Shown: positions 34,459 through 42,331 of the stretch, piece by piece
How the letters are laid out: each line of letters begins with the position of its first letter
Numbering within the stretch: position 1 is the first letter of the stretch
From: CAYXVJ01 sp050309435
Lineage (GTDB): Bacteria > Bacillota > Clostridia > Saccharofermentanales > Fastidiosipilaceae
DNA length: 64,000 bases
Direction of reading: 5' to 3'
NCBI GenBank assembly: GCA_050309435.1
Contig: JBNRMJ010000020.1
Location: 62,001-126,000, forward strand
The notes under the pieces: model-generated
Told to the model about the DNA's origin: nothing
What the model saw: only the letters and a program-made list of their open reading frames with translations
Databases searched by the model: none
Position numbers and translations under genes: made by a program

Positions 34459-35607
34459 ATGGCTAAGAGTAGTAAAGGTTCGAAAGCGAATCAGGATGTA
34501 ACGCGTAAGGATGCCGGTGATCGGGCTAAAGCCCTGGAAGCCGCCTTTAGCAATATCGAAAAGCAATTTGGTAAAGGTTCGGTCATGAAAATGGGTGACC
34601 AGCCTGCCGCGAATGTATCTGTTATTCCTACCGGTGCGTTGTCGCTTGATTTGGCACTGGGTATAGGCGGAGTACCGCGTGGTCGCGTAGTTGAAATATA
34701 TGGACCGGAATCTTCCGGTAAGACGACTGTTGCTCTTCACATCGTAGCCGAAGCCCAGCGTAAGGATGGCGTGGCAGCCTTTATTGATGCCGAACATGCT
34801 CTTGATCCGACTTATGCTGCTCGTATCGGAGTAGATATCGATAATTTGATCGTATCTCAGCCGGATAACGGCGAACAGGCCCTGGAGATCGCCGAAGCTC
34901 TGGTACGAAGCGGCGCGATCGATGTTGTGGTTATCGACTCGGTAGCTGCTCTTGTTCCTAAAGCCGAAATCGAAGGCGAGATGGGCGATTCCGTCATGGG
35001 CATGCAGGCCAGACTGATGTCTCAGGCCCTTCGTAAGTTAACACCCGTCATCAATAAATCGCGTACGGTTGTTATTTTTATTAATCAGCTGCGTGAAAAG
35101 ATCGGTGTCATGTTCGGAAATCCCGAAACGACGCCCGGCGGCCGTGCCTTAAAGTTCTATGCTTCGGTTCGCATGGATGTTCGACGCGTGGAATCGCTTC
35201 GCAGCGGAACGGATGTCATCGGTAACCGTACCCGCGTCAAGATTGTCAAGAATAAGGTGGCACCGCCTTTCCGCGAAGCTCAGTTCGATCTGGTCTTCGG
35301 CGAGGGTATATCGAAAGCCAGTTCTGTTCTGGATATTGCAGTTGACGAAGATATTATTAAAAAGAGCGGCTCATGGTTCTCTTACAAGGACGAACGTATT
35401 GGGCAGGGCCGGGATAAAGCCAGTCAGTATTTGAAAGATAATCCCGAGATCCTGGACGAGATCAGCGAAGCCGTTTTAGAACTTCATAAGAAAACTCTGA
35501 AACCGCATATTGTCGACGAAGACGACGATGCGGCAGATGACGATGATCTGCTCGTTGACAGCGAAGTGGATCTTGACGACGATCTCTTAAACCTCGATGA
35601 CCTGTAA
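34459..35607 (+). CDS. recA: Recombinase RecA
   Basis: Forms filaments on single-stranded DNA for homologous recombination and stimulates LexA self-cleavage. Walker A GPESSGKTT is near 82-90; Walker B VVVIDSVAALVPKAEIEGEM; then MSQALRKLTPVINKSRTVVIFINQLREKIGVMFGNPETTPGG, split here across conserved loops L1 and L2. The C-terminal tail is strongly acidic (DDDAADDDDLLVDSEVDLDDD). ATG 34459 is chosen since GGAGG lies 5 bases upstream; an in-frame ATG at 34438 lies inside the LexA operator. 382 residues; longer than E. coli RecA because of the acidic tail. Overlaps recX by 11 bases. Confidence 0.98.
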   Translation: MAKSSKGSKANQDVTRKDAGDRAKALEAAFSNIEKQFGKGSVMKMGDQPAANVSVIPTGALSLDLALGIGGVPRGRVVEIYGPESSGKTTVALHIVAEAQRKDGVAAFIDAEHALDPTYAARIGVDIDNLIVSQPDNGEQALEIAEALVRSGAIDVVVIDSVAALVPKAEIEGEMGDSVMGMQARLMSQALRKLTPVINKSRTVVIFINQLREKIGVMFGNPETTPGGRALKFYASVRMDVRRVESLRSGTDVIGNRTRVKIVKNKVAPPFREAQFDLVFGEGISKASSVLDIAVDEDIIKKSGSWFSYKDERIGQGRDKASQYLKDNPEILDEISEAVLELHKKTLKPHIVDEDDDAADDDDLLVDSEVDLDDDLLNLDDL

Positions 35608-36247
35608 GATTGATCAAACAGATAATTTGAACGATAAAGATAAGAAGCTTGTTCCCGAAAGCATCCCGGCCCGCTCCACAGAGGAACGGGTCAAGGATGC
35701 TTTGTCACAAGTTCGAGAAGTTCTGAAGCAGCCGTCCGAAATTTCTTCGATCTTAAACCCGGACCCTGACTATACGAGGGGACGCGAGCTGGCGATTGCC
35801 TATTTAAGTTACAGACCACGGAGTTCGGGAAAAGTCAGAGATAAAATTATCGCCAAGGGCATCGATAGACATACAGCCGACGAGGTGATTCGCTCACTGA
35901 TAAGAGACGGTTATATAGACGATAAGAAGGTGGCGGCAGCACTTCTTCGCGAGAGGCGGGGGAGAAAAGCCGAAAGCTACCGGATCGCCATACAGCGTTT
36001 GATGACAAACGGTGTGCCAAAAGACATCGCAGTTGAAGTAATCGGCCAAATCGCGGAAGAAATGCCCGAGATCAAGTTACTGGCAGATTATTTAAAGACA
36101 AAATTCCGAAAAGAACTCATATATTTACGTGACGGGAATCCTTCCCTCGAGGAGGTCAAGGCCCTGCAGATTAAGTTAATCAGAGCATCGGAGCAGCGCG
36201 GCTTTTTATACAGTGATGCGCAGAAGTTGTTATCGGCCTGGTTTTAA
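35597..36247 (+). CDS. recX: Regulatory protein RecX
   Basis: RecX modulates RecA filament growth. The 216-residue product has an unusual polar N-terminus of about 55 residues, then tandem three-helix repeats: AIAYLSYRPRSSGKVRDKII with HTADEVIRSLIRDGYIDDKK, then RRGRKAESYRIAIQRLMTNG. These are the RecX repeat patterns (R-S-x-E/K-L..L...G..). It overlaps the recA 3' end by 11 bases and should share its SOS control. Confidence 0.85.
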   Translation: MTCKIDQTDNLNDKDKKLVPESIPARSTEERVKDALSQVREVLKQPSEISSILNPDPDYTRGRELAIAYLSYRPRSSGKVRDKIIAKGIDRHTADEVIRSLIRDGYIDDKKVAAALLRERRGRKAESYRIAIQRLMTNGVPKDIAVEVIGQIAEEMPEIKLLADYLKTKFRKELIYLRDGNPSLEEVKALQIKLIRASEQRGFLYSDAQKLLSAWF

Positions 36248-36292
36248 TCTTCGTAGAGATAAATTTATACCACTTGCCAAAAGAGTGTTGAC

Positions 36293-36323
36293 TTGCATAT
36301 TGAACTTATATTTGTGTTATGAT
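36293..36323 (+). promoter_or_regulatory. Candidate rimO promoter
   Basis: TGT-TATGAT (extended -10, -10 at 36318-36323) with TTGCAT (36293-36298) 19 bases upstream; a TTGACT at 36288 is too far. The region from 36248 to 36377 is AT-rich and has no other obvious signal. Confidence 0.45.
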
Positions 36324-36377
36324 GTATAGCGTTTTCTAATAGTCTTAATATCTAACATAATATGTGAGGGAAAAGCC

Positions 36378-37772
36378 TTGTCATCTGCTACCCCAATAGT
36401 TGCTTCTTTAATTACATTAGGTTGTTCCAAGAATCTGGTTGATGCGGAATTCATGACCTCGATCATGATCGAGGACGGTATCGTCGTGACCTCGGATCCG
36501 GCATCTGCCCGGGTCATTATCGTAAATACCTGCGGTTTTATCGAAAGCGCGAAACAAGAAGCGATCGATACGATTCTTGCGATGGCCGACTATAAATCAG
36601 TCGGCAGTTGTGATTTCCTTTTGGTTACCGGTTGTCTTGCCCAGCGTTATTCCGGCGATATAAAGGAAAGTCTACCCGAGGTCGATGCTATTTTAGGTAC
36701 GAGTTCTTATAAAGATATTGCAGCTGTGATACATCAGCTCTATGCAGAAAGAGACAGTCTGACAGAAACAGCAGATGGCAGGAAGCAAGACCATGTTGTT
36801 TTGTCTCTGGCCGAATTTGAACCGTCATCCGCTTTGACGCATTTACGCGGCAGGAGAACCGTCTCTACCGGGGCTTTCGCCTACTTGAAAATTTCCGAAG
36901 GCTGTTCGAATACTTGCACCTTTTGTGCGATTCCCGGAATACGAGGACCTTTCCAATCTCGTGACTTCGACGAACTCTTAGAAGAGGCTGCGGATCTAAA
37001 ATCCCGGGGAATTAAAGAAATAGTACTTGTCGCGCAGGATACCACGCAATACGGTCTGGATTTATATGGTCGGCGTCGCTTGCCGGAATTGCTGCTCGCC
37101 CTGGCGGATATGGATTTTACCTGGATTCGTTTTATGTATGCTTATACGGACGGATTGACAGACGAACTGCTCATGGCCATGGCATCTCGCCCGAATATTG
37201 TGAAGTACATCGATTTGCCGATTCAGCATGCGTCCAACAGCGTCTTACGTCGTATGGGTCGACGCGATACCAGGGAGAAACTCCGCGAACGTCTGAACAA
37301 GGCGCGTGAGTTGATGCCCGATGTGATGCTTCGGACTACGGTTATGGTCGGTTTCCCCGGTGAAACACAGGCCGACGTAGAGGAACTCCTCGATTTTATC
37401 AAGGAGATTCGCTTCGGTATGCTGGGCTGTTTTATTTACTCGCCCGAAGAAGGAACACCCGGTGAAAAGCTGCCGGACCGTATTCCTGCGGATGTTTCAG
37501 AAAAGCGTTATAATCAGGTGATGGAGACTCAGCAGGAGATCAGCAGAAGCGAGAATGAAAAACGACTCAATCAAAGCTATTCGGTTTTAATCGAAGCGGT
37601 CTCTGATGACGGAGTTTTTTATCGCGGACGATGCAGCTGGCAGGCGCCTGAAGTCGACAGCCATGTTTATGTCTTGTCTAAAGACAATGCCCTGGATATC
37701 GGTGCGATGACGAATGTTCGTATCGTAGAAACCGCGGCTTATGAATTTACGGGAGTGAGTGAGAACGAATGA
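36378..37772 (+). CDS. rimO: Ribosomal protein S12 methylthiotransferase RimO
   Basis: Radical-SAM methylthiotransferase acting on Asp88 of S12. N-terminal UPF0004 cluster cysteines: SLITLGCSKNLVDAEFM, IIVNTCGFIESAKQEA and LLVTGCLAQRY. Radical-SAM motif KISEGCSNTCTFCAIPGIRG near 170-185, then a C-terminal TRAM domain (about 390-460). NTCGFIESAK and IPGIRGPFQSR separate RimO from MiaB, which is also in this window. TTG 36378 with GAGGG 7 bases upstream fits; 464 residues is normal. It overlaps pgsA by four bases. Confidence 0.95.
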   Translation: MSSATPIVASLITLGCSKNLVDAEFMTSIMIEDGIVVTSDPASARVIIVNTCGFIESAKQEAIDTILAMADYKSVGSCDFLLVTGCLAQRYSGDIKESLPEVDAILGTSSYKDIAAVIHQLYAERDSLTETADGRKQDHVVLSLAEFEPSSALTHLRGRRTVSTGAFAYLKISEGCSNTCTFCAIPGIRGPFQSRDFDELLEEAADLKSRGIKEIVLVAQDTTQYGLDLYGRRRLPELLLALADMDFTWIRFMYAYTDGLTDELLMAMASRPNIVKYIDLPIQHASNSVLRRMGRRDTREKLRERLNKARELMPDVMLRTTVMVGFPGETQADVEELLDFIKEIRFGMLGCFIYSPEEGTPGEKLPDRIPADVSEKRYNQVMETQQEISRSENEKRLNQSYSVLIEAVSDDGVFYRGRCSWQAPEVDSHVYVLSKDNALDIGAMTNVRIVETAAYEFTGVSENE

Positions 37773-38362
37773 ATCTGCCAACAAAACTAACCATTTTAAG
37801 AATTATCCTGATACCTCTGGTGCTGTTGTTTATGCTGCCCTTACCCTGGCAGGCAGCCTCCGGATGGAATGAATTTATTCTGGGGCCCGGTATGCTGATC
37901 GCCATGGTGATCTTTTCCATCGCATCCTATACGGATTACTTGGACGGGCATATCGCACGCAAGCATAATCTGGTTACCAATATCGGAAAGTTTCTCGACC
38001 CTATCGCCGATAAACTGCTCGTGGCAGCCGTCTTGATCGCGCTGGTCGAGCGAGGTCGAATTTCCACTCTTGTGCCTGTTTTGGTCCTTCTGAGAGAATT
38101 TGCCGTGACGGGTATTCGCCTGATCGCCGCTACCGACGGTCGCGTTATTGCTGCCAGCCAGTTGGGTAAACTGAAGACCGTAACTCAGATCGTTGCGATT
38201 ATCATGATCCAGCTGTCAATGGGTACCGAGTCCTGGTTTGGCAATCTGACTCTCTGGTCCGCCTTCAATGTTCTGGCCGACATTGCTCTGCTTGTTTCAA
38301 TTGTCATGGCGGTTATTTCCGGTGTGGAATATTTTGCGAAGAACAAGCAGCTTTTACACTAA
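37769..38362 (+). CDS. pgsA: CDP-diacylglycerol-glycerol-3-phosphate 3-phosphatidyltransferase
   Basis: Makes phosphatidylglycerol phosphate from CDP-diacylglycerol (product of CdsA). The CDP-alcohol phosphatidyltransferase signature is DYLDGHIARKHN then GKFLDPIADK (DGX2ARX8GX3DX3D). N-terminal MNLPTKLTILRIILIPLVLL is typical. Several membrane spans over 197 residues. ATG 37769 overlaps the rimO stop (ATGA). The rimO-pgsA pair is a common clostridial arrangement, often followed by cinA and recA, which here come earlier. Confidence 0.94.
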   Translation: MNLPTKLTILRIILIPLVLLFMLPLPWQAASGWNEFILGPGMLIAMVIFSIASYTDYLDGHIARKHNLVTNIGKFLDPIADKLLVAAVLIALVERGRISTLVPVLVLLREFAVTGIRLIAATDGRVIAASQLGKLKTVTQIVAIIMIQLSMGTESWFGNLTLWSAFNVLADIALLVSIVMAVISGVEYFAKNKQLLH

Positions 38363-38400
38363 TATCTACAATTGTTCACAATTTTCTTTGGCTGTATCGC

Positions 38401-38428
38401 TTGACAAGAAAGCAACTATCAATTAAAA
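38401..38428 (+). promoter_or_regulatory. Candidate acpP promoter
   Basis: TTGACA (38401-38406) and TTAAAA (38423-38428), spacer 16. A second possibility is an extended -10, TGA-TATAAA (-10 at 38476-38481), whose -35 region would be covered by the palindrome at 38454-38467. I cannot decide between them from sequence. Confidence 0.45.
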
Positions 38429-38453
38429 CTCTATACATTGAGAAGTCCGTATG

Positions 38454-38467
38454 CGCTAGATCTAGCG
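38454..38467. promoter_or_regulatory. Perfect 14-bp palindrome upstream of acpP, candidate operator
   Basis: CGCTAGATCTAGCG is perfectly self-complementary. It lies between two possible acpP promoters and 43 bases before the start codon. A smaller related inverted repeat, AGCG-GACAAA-CGCT (38486-38499), follows just before the GGAGG. It does not match the FapR or FabT consensus sites I know. Confidence 0.5.
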
Positions 38468-38509
38468 TGATGTGATATAAAAATTAGCGGACAAACGCTG
38501 GAGGATGAA

Positions 38510-38749
38510 ATGAAAGACGACGCAATTTTTGACAAGATTAAAGAAATCCTGGTTGAACAGCTGGGCATCGACGAAGATGACGTAAATATGGATTCGAATT
38601 TCACAGACGAGCTGAATGCCGATTCGCTGGATATCGTTGAACTGGTTATGGCTATGGAGCAGGAATTCGGTATTTCGATTCCCGACGAGGAAGCCGAGCG
38701 CATCCGTACAGTCGGTGATGCCGTGGAGTTTGTCAAAAGCAACATCTAA
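38510..38749 (+). CDS. acpP: Acyl carrier protein
   Basis: Carries fatty-acyl chains on a 4'-phosphopantetheine arm. The attachment serine is in ELNADSLDIVELVMAMEQEF (DSL motif), near residue 38. At 79 residues and strongly acidic, it is a typical ACP. GGAGG lies a few bases before the ATG. In many Firmicutes acpP sits between fab genes and rnc; here fab genes are absent and tldD-pmbA come between acpP and rnc. A terminator follows directly. Confidence 0.97.
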   Translation: MKDDAIFDKIKEILVEQLGIDEDDVNMDSNFTDELNADSLDIVELVMAMEQEFGISIPDEEAERIRTVGDAVEFVKSNI

Positions 38750-38772
38750 TCTTTTGTCACGATTGAAGTAAA

Positions 38773-38814
38773 GGGACTACTCGAAACCATTGGTATCGAG
38801 GCAGTTCCTTTTTT
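38773..38814 (+). terminator. Rho-independent terminator after acpP
   Basis: GGGACTACTCGAAACC (38773-38788) pairs imperfectly with GGTATCGAGGCAGTTCC (38792-38808), loop ATT, followed by TTTTTT (38809-38814). It makes acpP a single-gene transcript. Confidence 0.85.
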
Positions 38815-38834
38815 GTTTGTCTGCTCTTGGCGGT

Positions 38835-38864
38835 TTGGGGCGATGATCTCTCTTATGCTACAAT
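38835..38864 (+). promoter_or_regulatory. tldD operon promoter
   Basis: TTGGGG (38835-38840), an 18-base spacer and TACAAT (38859-38864) with a TGC extended -10. It would drive tldD-pmbA-rnc-smc-ftsY. Confidence 0.6.
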
Positions 38865-38911
38865 GAAGAATAATGTTTTACCGACAAGACAGAAATTGAA
38901 AGGGATATAGC

Positions 38912-40309
38912 GTGATACAAGAATCGATAGCCAGGAGAGTCTTAACTCGTGCCCTGCAAACGGGTGGCGATTTCGCCGAAATATTCGTTGAAGATACAGA
39001 AGGAAACAATCTGGGTATGGTAGACAATGATGTCGAGCATGCCGGTTTTTCTCGCAGCAGAGGAGCGGGTATCCGGGTTCTGGCCGGTACCAGAAGTGTC
39101 TATACCTATACAAATGACTTGTCTGAATCAGGACTGATGAAAACGGCAGCCAGTGCCGCCAATGCTTTGAAAGCCGTGAAGGAAGCCGGCGATGAAATGG
39201 CAGCGATTTCCTTCTCTCAACAACGCTACGAAAGCCCGGCCAATGAAACATTTAGAGGACTACCGCATAGCCGGCGCATTAATCTGATTAAAACCGCGAC
39301 AGAAGCTGCTCGTGGTTTTAGCGAAGAGATCGTATCCACAAGAGCATCTTACATGGATTCGGAGCAACGAATTCTGGTGGCTAACTCGGATGGCTTGTGG
39401 GCCGAAGATTACAGGCACCACACGCGCATGAGTGTCACGGCGATAGCCCGAAATGGCAGTGATACCCAGACCGGCAGTGTCAGCCCCGGCAGCGGTACGG
39501 GTTTTGAGTATTATTCGGGTCTGGATCTGGCCGCTTTAGGTCGCGAAGCGGCACAGCAGGCTGTTACGATGCTACATGCTCCGGACTGCCCTGCCGGATA
39601 TCTGCCCGTTGTTCTGGACGGGGGATTCGGAGGCGTTATTTTCCATGAAGCCTGCGGTCATTCGCTGGAGGCAAGCAGCGTTGCCAAGGGCAATTCCGAG
39701 TTCAGCGGAAAGCTGGGTCAGCAGATCGCATCAACCAAGGTATCGGCCGTAGACGACGGCACGATTACCGGATCCTGGGGTTCCTTGAACATCGATGACG
39801 AGGGCATGCCCACGCAGAAAAATCAGCTGATTAAGGATGGGATTTTAACATCTTATCTCATCGACAAGATCGGAAGTCGCAGAATGGGCCTGCCGGCAAC
39901 CGGATCGGGACGTCGTCAAAGCTACGAATATGCTCCGACCTCTCGTATGACGAACACGTATATTGAAAGCGGTTCGGACGATAACGAGGAAATGATCGCT
40001 TCGATGGAAGAAGGGCTTTATGCCAAAGCGCTGGGCGGCGGATCGGTCAATCCGCTCACCGGCCGTTTTAACTTCAATGTCCGCGAAGGCTATTGGGTCA
40101 AGAACGGTAAAATCGTGACAGCGGTTCGAGGTGCGACTTTGATCGGAAAAGGCTCCGATATTCTGACGCGAATAGATCGTGTCGGTCCAAATCCGACGCT
40201 GGCCGAAGGTATGTGCGGCTCGTCATCCGGCAGTTTGCCTGTTACGGTCGGCCAACCGCGTATCCGCGTTTCCGAACTGACTATCGGTGGAAAAGGAGAG
40301 AAGATCTGA
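38912..40309 (+). CDS. tldD: Metalloprotease TldD
   Basis: Catalytic half of the TldD/TldE heterodimeric protease, which degrades unfolded peptides and matures certain peptide products such as microcin B17 in E. coli. The zinc motif HEACGH (HEXXXH) is near residues 246-251 in GVIFHEACGHSLEAS; the Cys ligand is in GMCGSSSGSLPVTVG near the C-terminus. GTG 38912 with AAAGGGA upstream is the start. Length 465 is normal. pmbA follows with a one-base overlap (TGATG), giving the expected pair. No precursor peptide or RiPP enzymes are visible nearby, so the substrate is unknown. Confidence 0.93.
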   Translation: MIQESIARRVLTRALQTGGDFAEIFVEDTEGNNLGMVDNDVEHAGFSRSRGAGIRVLAGTRSVYTYTNDLSESGLMKTAASAANALKAVKEAGDEMAAISFSQQRYESPANETFRGLPHSRRINLIKTATEAARGFSEEIVSTRASYMDSEQRILVANSDGLWAEDYRHHTRMSVTAIARNGSDTQTGSVSPGSGTGFEYYSGLDLAALGREAAQQAVTMLHAPDCPAGYLPVVLDGGFGGVIFHEACGHSLEASSVAKGNSEFSGKLGQQIASTKVSAVDDGTITGSWGSLNIDDEGMPTQKNQLIKDGILTSYLIDKIGSRRMGLPATGSGRRQSYEYAPTSRMTNTYIESGSDDNEEMIASMEEGLYAKALGGGSVNPLTGRFNFNVREGYWVKNGKIVTAVRGATLIGKGSDILTRIDRVGPNPTLAEGMCGSSSGSLPVTVGQPRIRVSELTIGGKGEKI

Positions 40310-41619
40310 TGAACATAAGTGCATTTCGCCAAGCCATTTTTACCGAGGCTGAGAAACAAGGCGCAACGTTCGCCGAGCTTGCATATAACGAAAACGAGAG
40401 TTTTTCGGTTCAGGTACAGAATCACGAAATCGACGAATACGAAGCTTCATCAACTTCTCGTGTAAGTCTTCGCGTACTCTATAACGGTAAGGAAGGCATT
40501 GCCTATACCGAAGTATTGGACGATGCGGATCAACTCGTGGCCAGAGCCATCGATAACGCCCGTGTGATCGAAGATAAGGACGAGCATCCCGTTCAAGGTC
40601 CTCAAGTATATCGGGAAATCTCTGTGCCCAAAGACCCGTTAAGATATTTGTCCGAAAGCGACAAAATCGATTTGGCTTTTAAACTGGAAGAAGCAGCTCT
40701 CAAGGAAAGCGACGTAGTCCGTACGCATGCTGCTGCAGTCAGCAGCTCGAAATCGTATTCTATCCTCCTTAACAGTCTGGGACTCGAAGCCGAACGCCAT
40801 AGTGAAGGCTCGACCGTGATGCTCGCACCAATACTGCAACAGGGCGAGGAACTACAAGATGCTTATGCCTTTCGCTGGGACGATACGGCAACAGAAATCG
40901 ATTCTCTGGTCGAAGAAGCCGTCGCCAAAGCCCGTAAACGTTTTGGCGGTTCGCCGGTACCTGCCGGAAGTTATGACATCATTCTGAATAAAGAAGCGGC
41001 TCGCAGCTTGCTTGCCGGATTCTGGAGTATATTCAGCGCAGAGCAAAGTCAGAAGAACTTGTCTTTTCTGACAGGCCTGGAAGAAGAAGCGATTGCCTCG
41101 GAAAATGTCACCCTCGTTTCAGACCCTTACCTGGAGACCAATCCCATCGCTTATGACGGCGAAGGCAGCCCGACAGAAGCGCTTGTCGTCATTGAGAAAG
41201 GCGTTTTCAAAACATTTCTTCATAACTTGAAGACAGCCAAGAAAGCCAAGCGTAAAACTACGGGACATTCTTCTGCTCTCGGTTCGGGTATCAGTCCCGG
41301 AAACTTATACATCAAAGCGGGCGATACCGCTGCGAAGCGGCTTCAGGAAGTCCTGGGTAACGGTCTGTTAATCGAAGGTATCAGCGGCTTGCATGCCGGA
41401 CTGAATACCGTCAGCGGAGACTTCTCGCTCCTGGCTGAAGGCCAGTTGATCGAGGATGGAAAAATAGTTAGACCTGTTCAGGAGATTACCATAGCCGGTA
41501 ACTACAAAAACTTTCTGAAGCAAATTACTCATGTCGGCGACGACTTGTATTTTGGCGGCCGCGGAGGGATCGGATCCCCGAGTCTAATTGTCACGAACGT
41601 AAAGGTAGGCGGTCGTTAA
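40309..41619 (+). CDS. pmbA: TldE/PmbA subunit
   Basis: Non-catalytic partner of TldD; it lacks the HEXXXH motif, having SLLAGFWSIFSAEQSQK in that region, as expected. The 436-residue frame begins MNISAFRQAIFTEAEKQGAT. ATG 40309 overlaps the tldD TGA and is preceded by AAAGGAGAG; a longer in-frame start inside tldD is rejected. The C-terminus carries LLAEGQLIEDGKIVRPVQEI and TIAGN, conserved in the family. It overlaps rnc by one base (TAATG). Confidence 0.92.
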   Translation: MNISAFRQAIFTEAEKQGATFAELAYNENESFSVQVQNHEIDEYEASSTSRVSLRVLYNGKEGIAYTEVLDDADQLVARAIDNARVIEDKDEHPVQGPQVYREISVPKDPLRYLSESDKIDLAFKLEEAALKESDVVRTHAAAVSSSKSYSILLNSLGLEAERHSEGSTVMLAPILQQGEELQDAYAFRWDDTATEIDSLVEEAVAKARKRFGGSPVPAGSYDIILNKEAARSLLAGFWSIFSAEQSQKNLSFLTGLEEEAIASENVTLVSDPYLETNPIAYDGEGSPTEALVVIEKGVFKTFLHNLKTAKKAKRKTTGHSSALGSGISPGNLYIKAGDTAAKRLQEVLGNGLLIEGISGLHAGLNTVSGDFSLLAEGQLIEDGKIVRPVQEITIAGNYKNFLKQITHVGDDLYFGGRGGIGSPSLIVTNVKVGGR

Positions 41620-42329
41620 TGAGTGAGAATCAGTTTTACGAACTGGAATCCAAGCTGGGTTACCGTTTCAAGGAACAACGTTACCTAGAAGAAGCTTTAA
41701 CTCATCGAAGCTATCGTTTCGAGCATCAGGATAAACAACAGGTTGATAACGAGCGCCTGGAATTCGTTGGGGATGCGATTTTGGGTCTTTGTGCTGCCGA
41801 TTATCTTTTTTCTATGCCCGGACAATATCCGGAAGGCGAAATGTCCAAGATCCGGGCAGCCGTTGTTTGCGAACCGACCCTCGGCGATGTGGCCAGGAGC
41901 CTGAATCTGGGTTCGTATCTGAGACTGGGCAGGGGTGAGGAAAAAAGCGGCGGAAGCGACAAGGATTCCAATTTGTCCAACGCGATGGAAGCCGTATTCG
42001 CCGCAGTTTATCTTGATGGTGGATTCGAGGCGGCCAAAGCTGTTATACTGACAATTCTGATGCCCTTTTTCGATTTGGCATTGTCCGGTCATTTGCTTAA
42101 AGACTATAAGACGAGTTTACTGGAATTGGCCCAGGCCTTACCGGAACTGCCTCCGCTTGAGTTCGTCATTACAGGTGAAAGCGGTCCCGTGCACGACCGC
42201 TTGTTTACAGCCGAAGTACGTCTTGAAGGTCAGGTTTTGGGCACAGGAGAAGGGAAAAGTAAGAAACAAGCAGAACAACAGGCAGCGAAAGCGGCTCTGG
42301 CAAAAATCAGGGCTGATTTTGCGAGGTAA
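41619..42329 (+). CDS. rnc: Ribonuclease III
   Basis: Double-strand-specific endoribonuclease for rRNA processing and RNA decay. The catalytic signature NERLEFVGDAILGLCAADYL is near residues 43-62; EAVFAAVYLDGGFEAAK carries the second acidic set. The C-terminal dsRNA-binding domain (about 162-232) includes DYKTSLLELAQ, DRLFTAEV and GKSKKQAEQQAAKAAL. Length 236 is normal. Order rnc-smc-ftsY is standard in Firmicutes. Confidence 0.97.
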   Translation: MSENQFYELESKLGYRFKEQRYLEEALTHRSYRFEHQDKQQVDNERLEFVGDAILGLCAADYLFSMPGQYPEGEMSKIRAAVVCEPTLGDVARSLNLGSYLRLGRGEEKSGGSDKDSNLSNAMEAVFAAVYLDGGFEAAKAVILTILMPFFDLALSGHLLKDYKTSLLELAQALPELPPLEFVITGESGPVHDRLFTAEVRLEGQVLGTGEGKSKKQAEQQAAKAALAKIRADFAR

Positions 42330-42331
42330 AC

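Noticed and set aside
40213..40308. Longer N-terminus for pmbA inside tldD
   Set aside because: It would overlap conserved tldD sequence; AAAGGAGAG and family length support ATG 40309.
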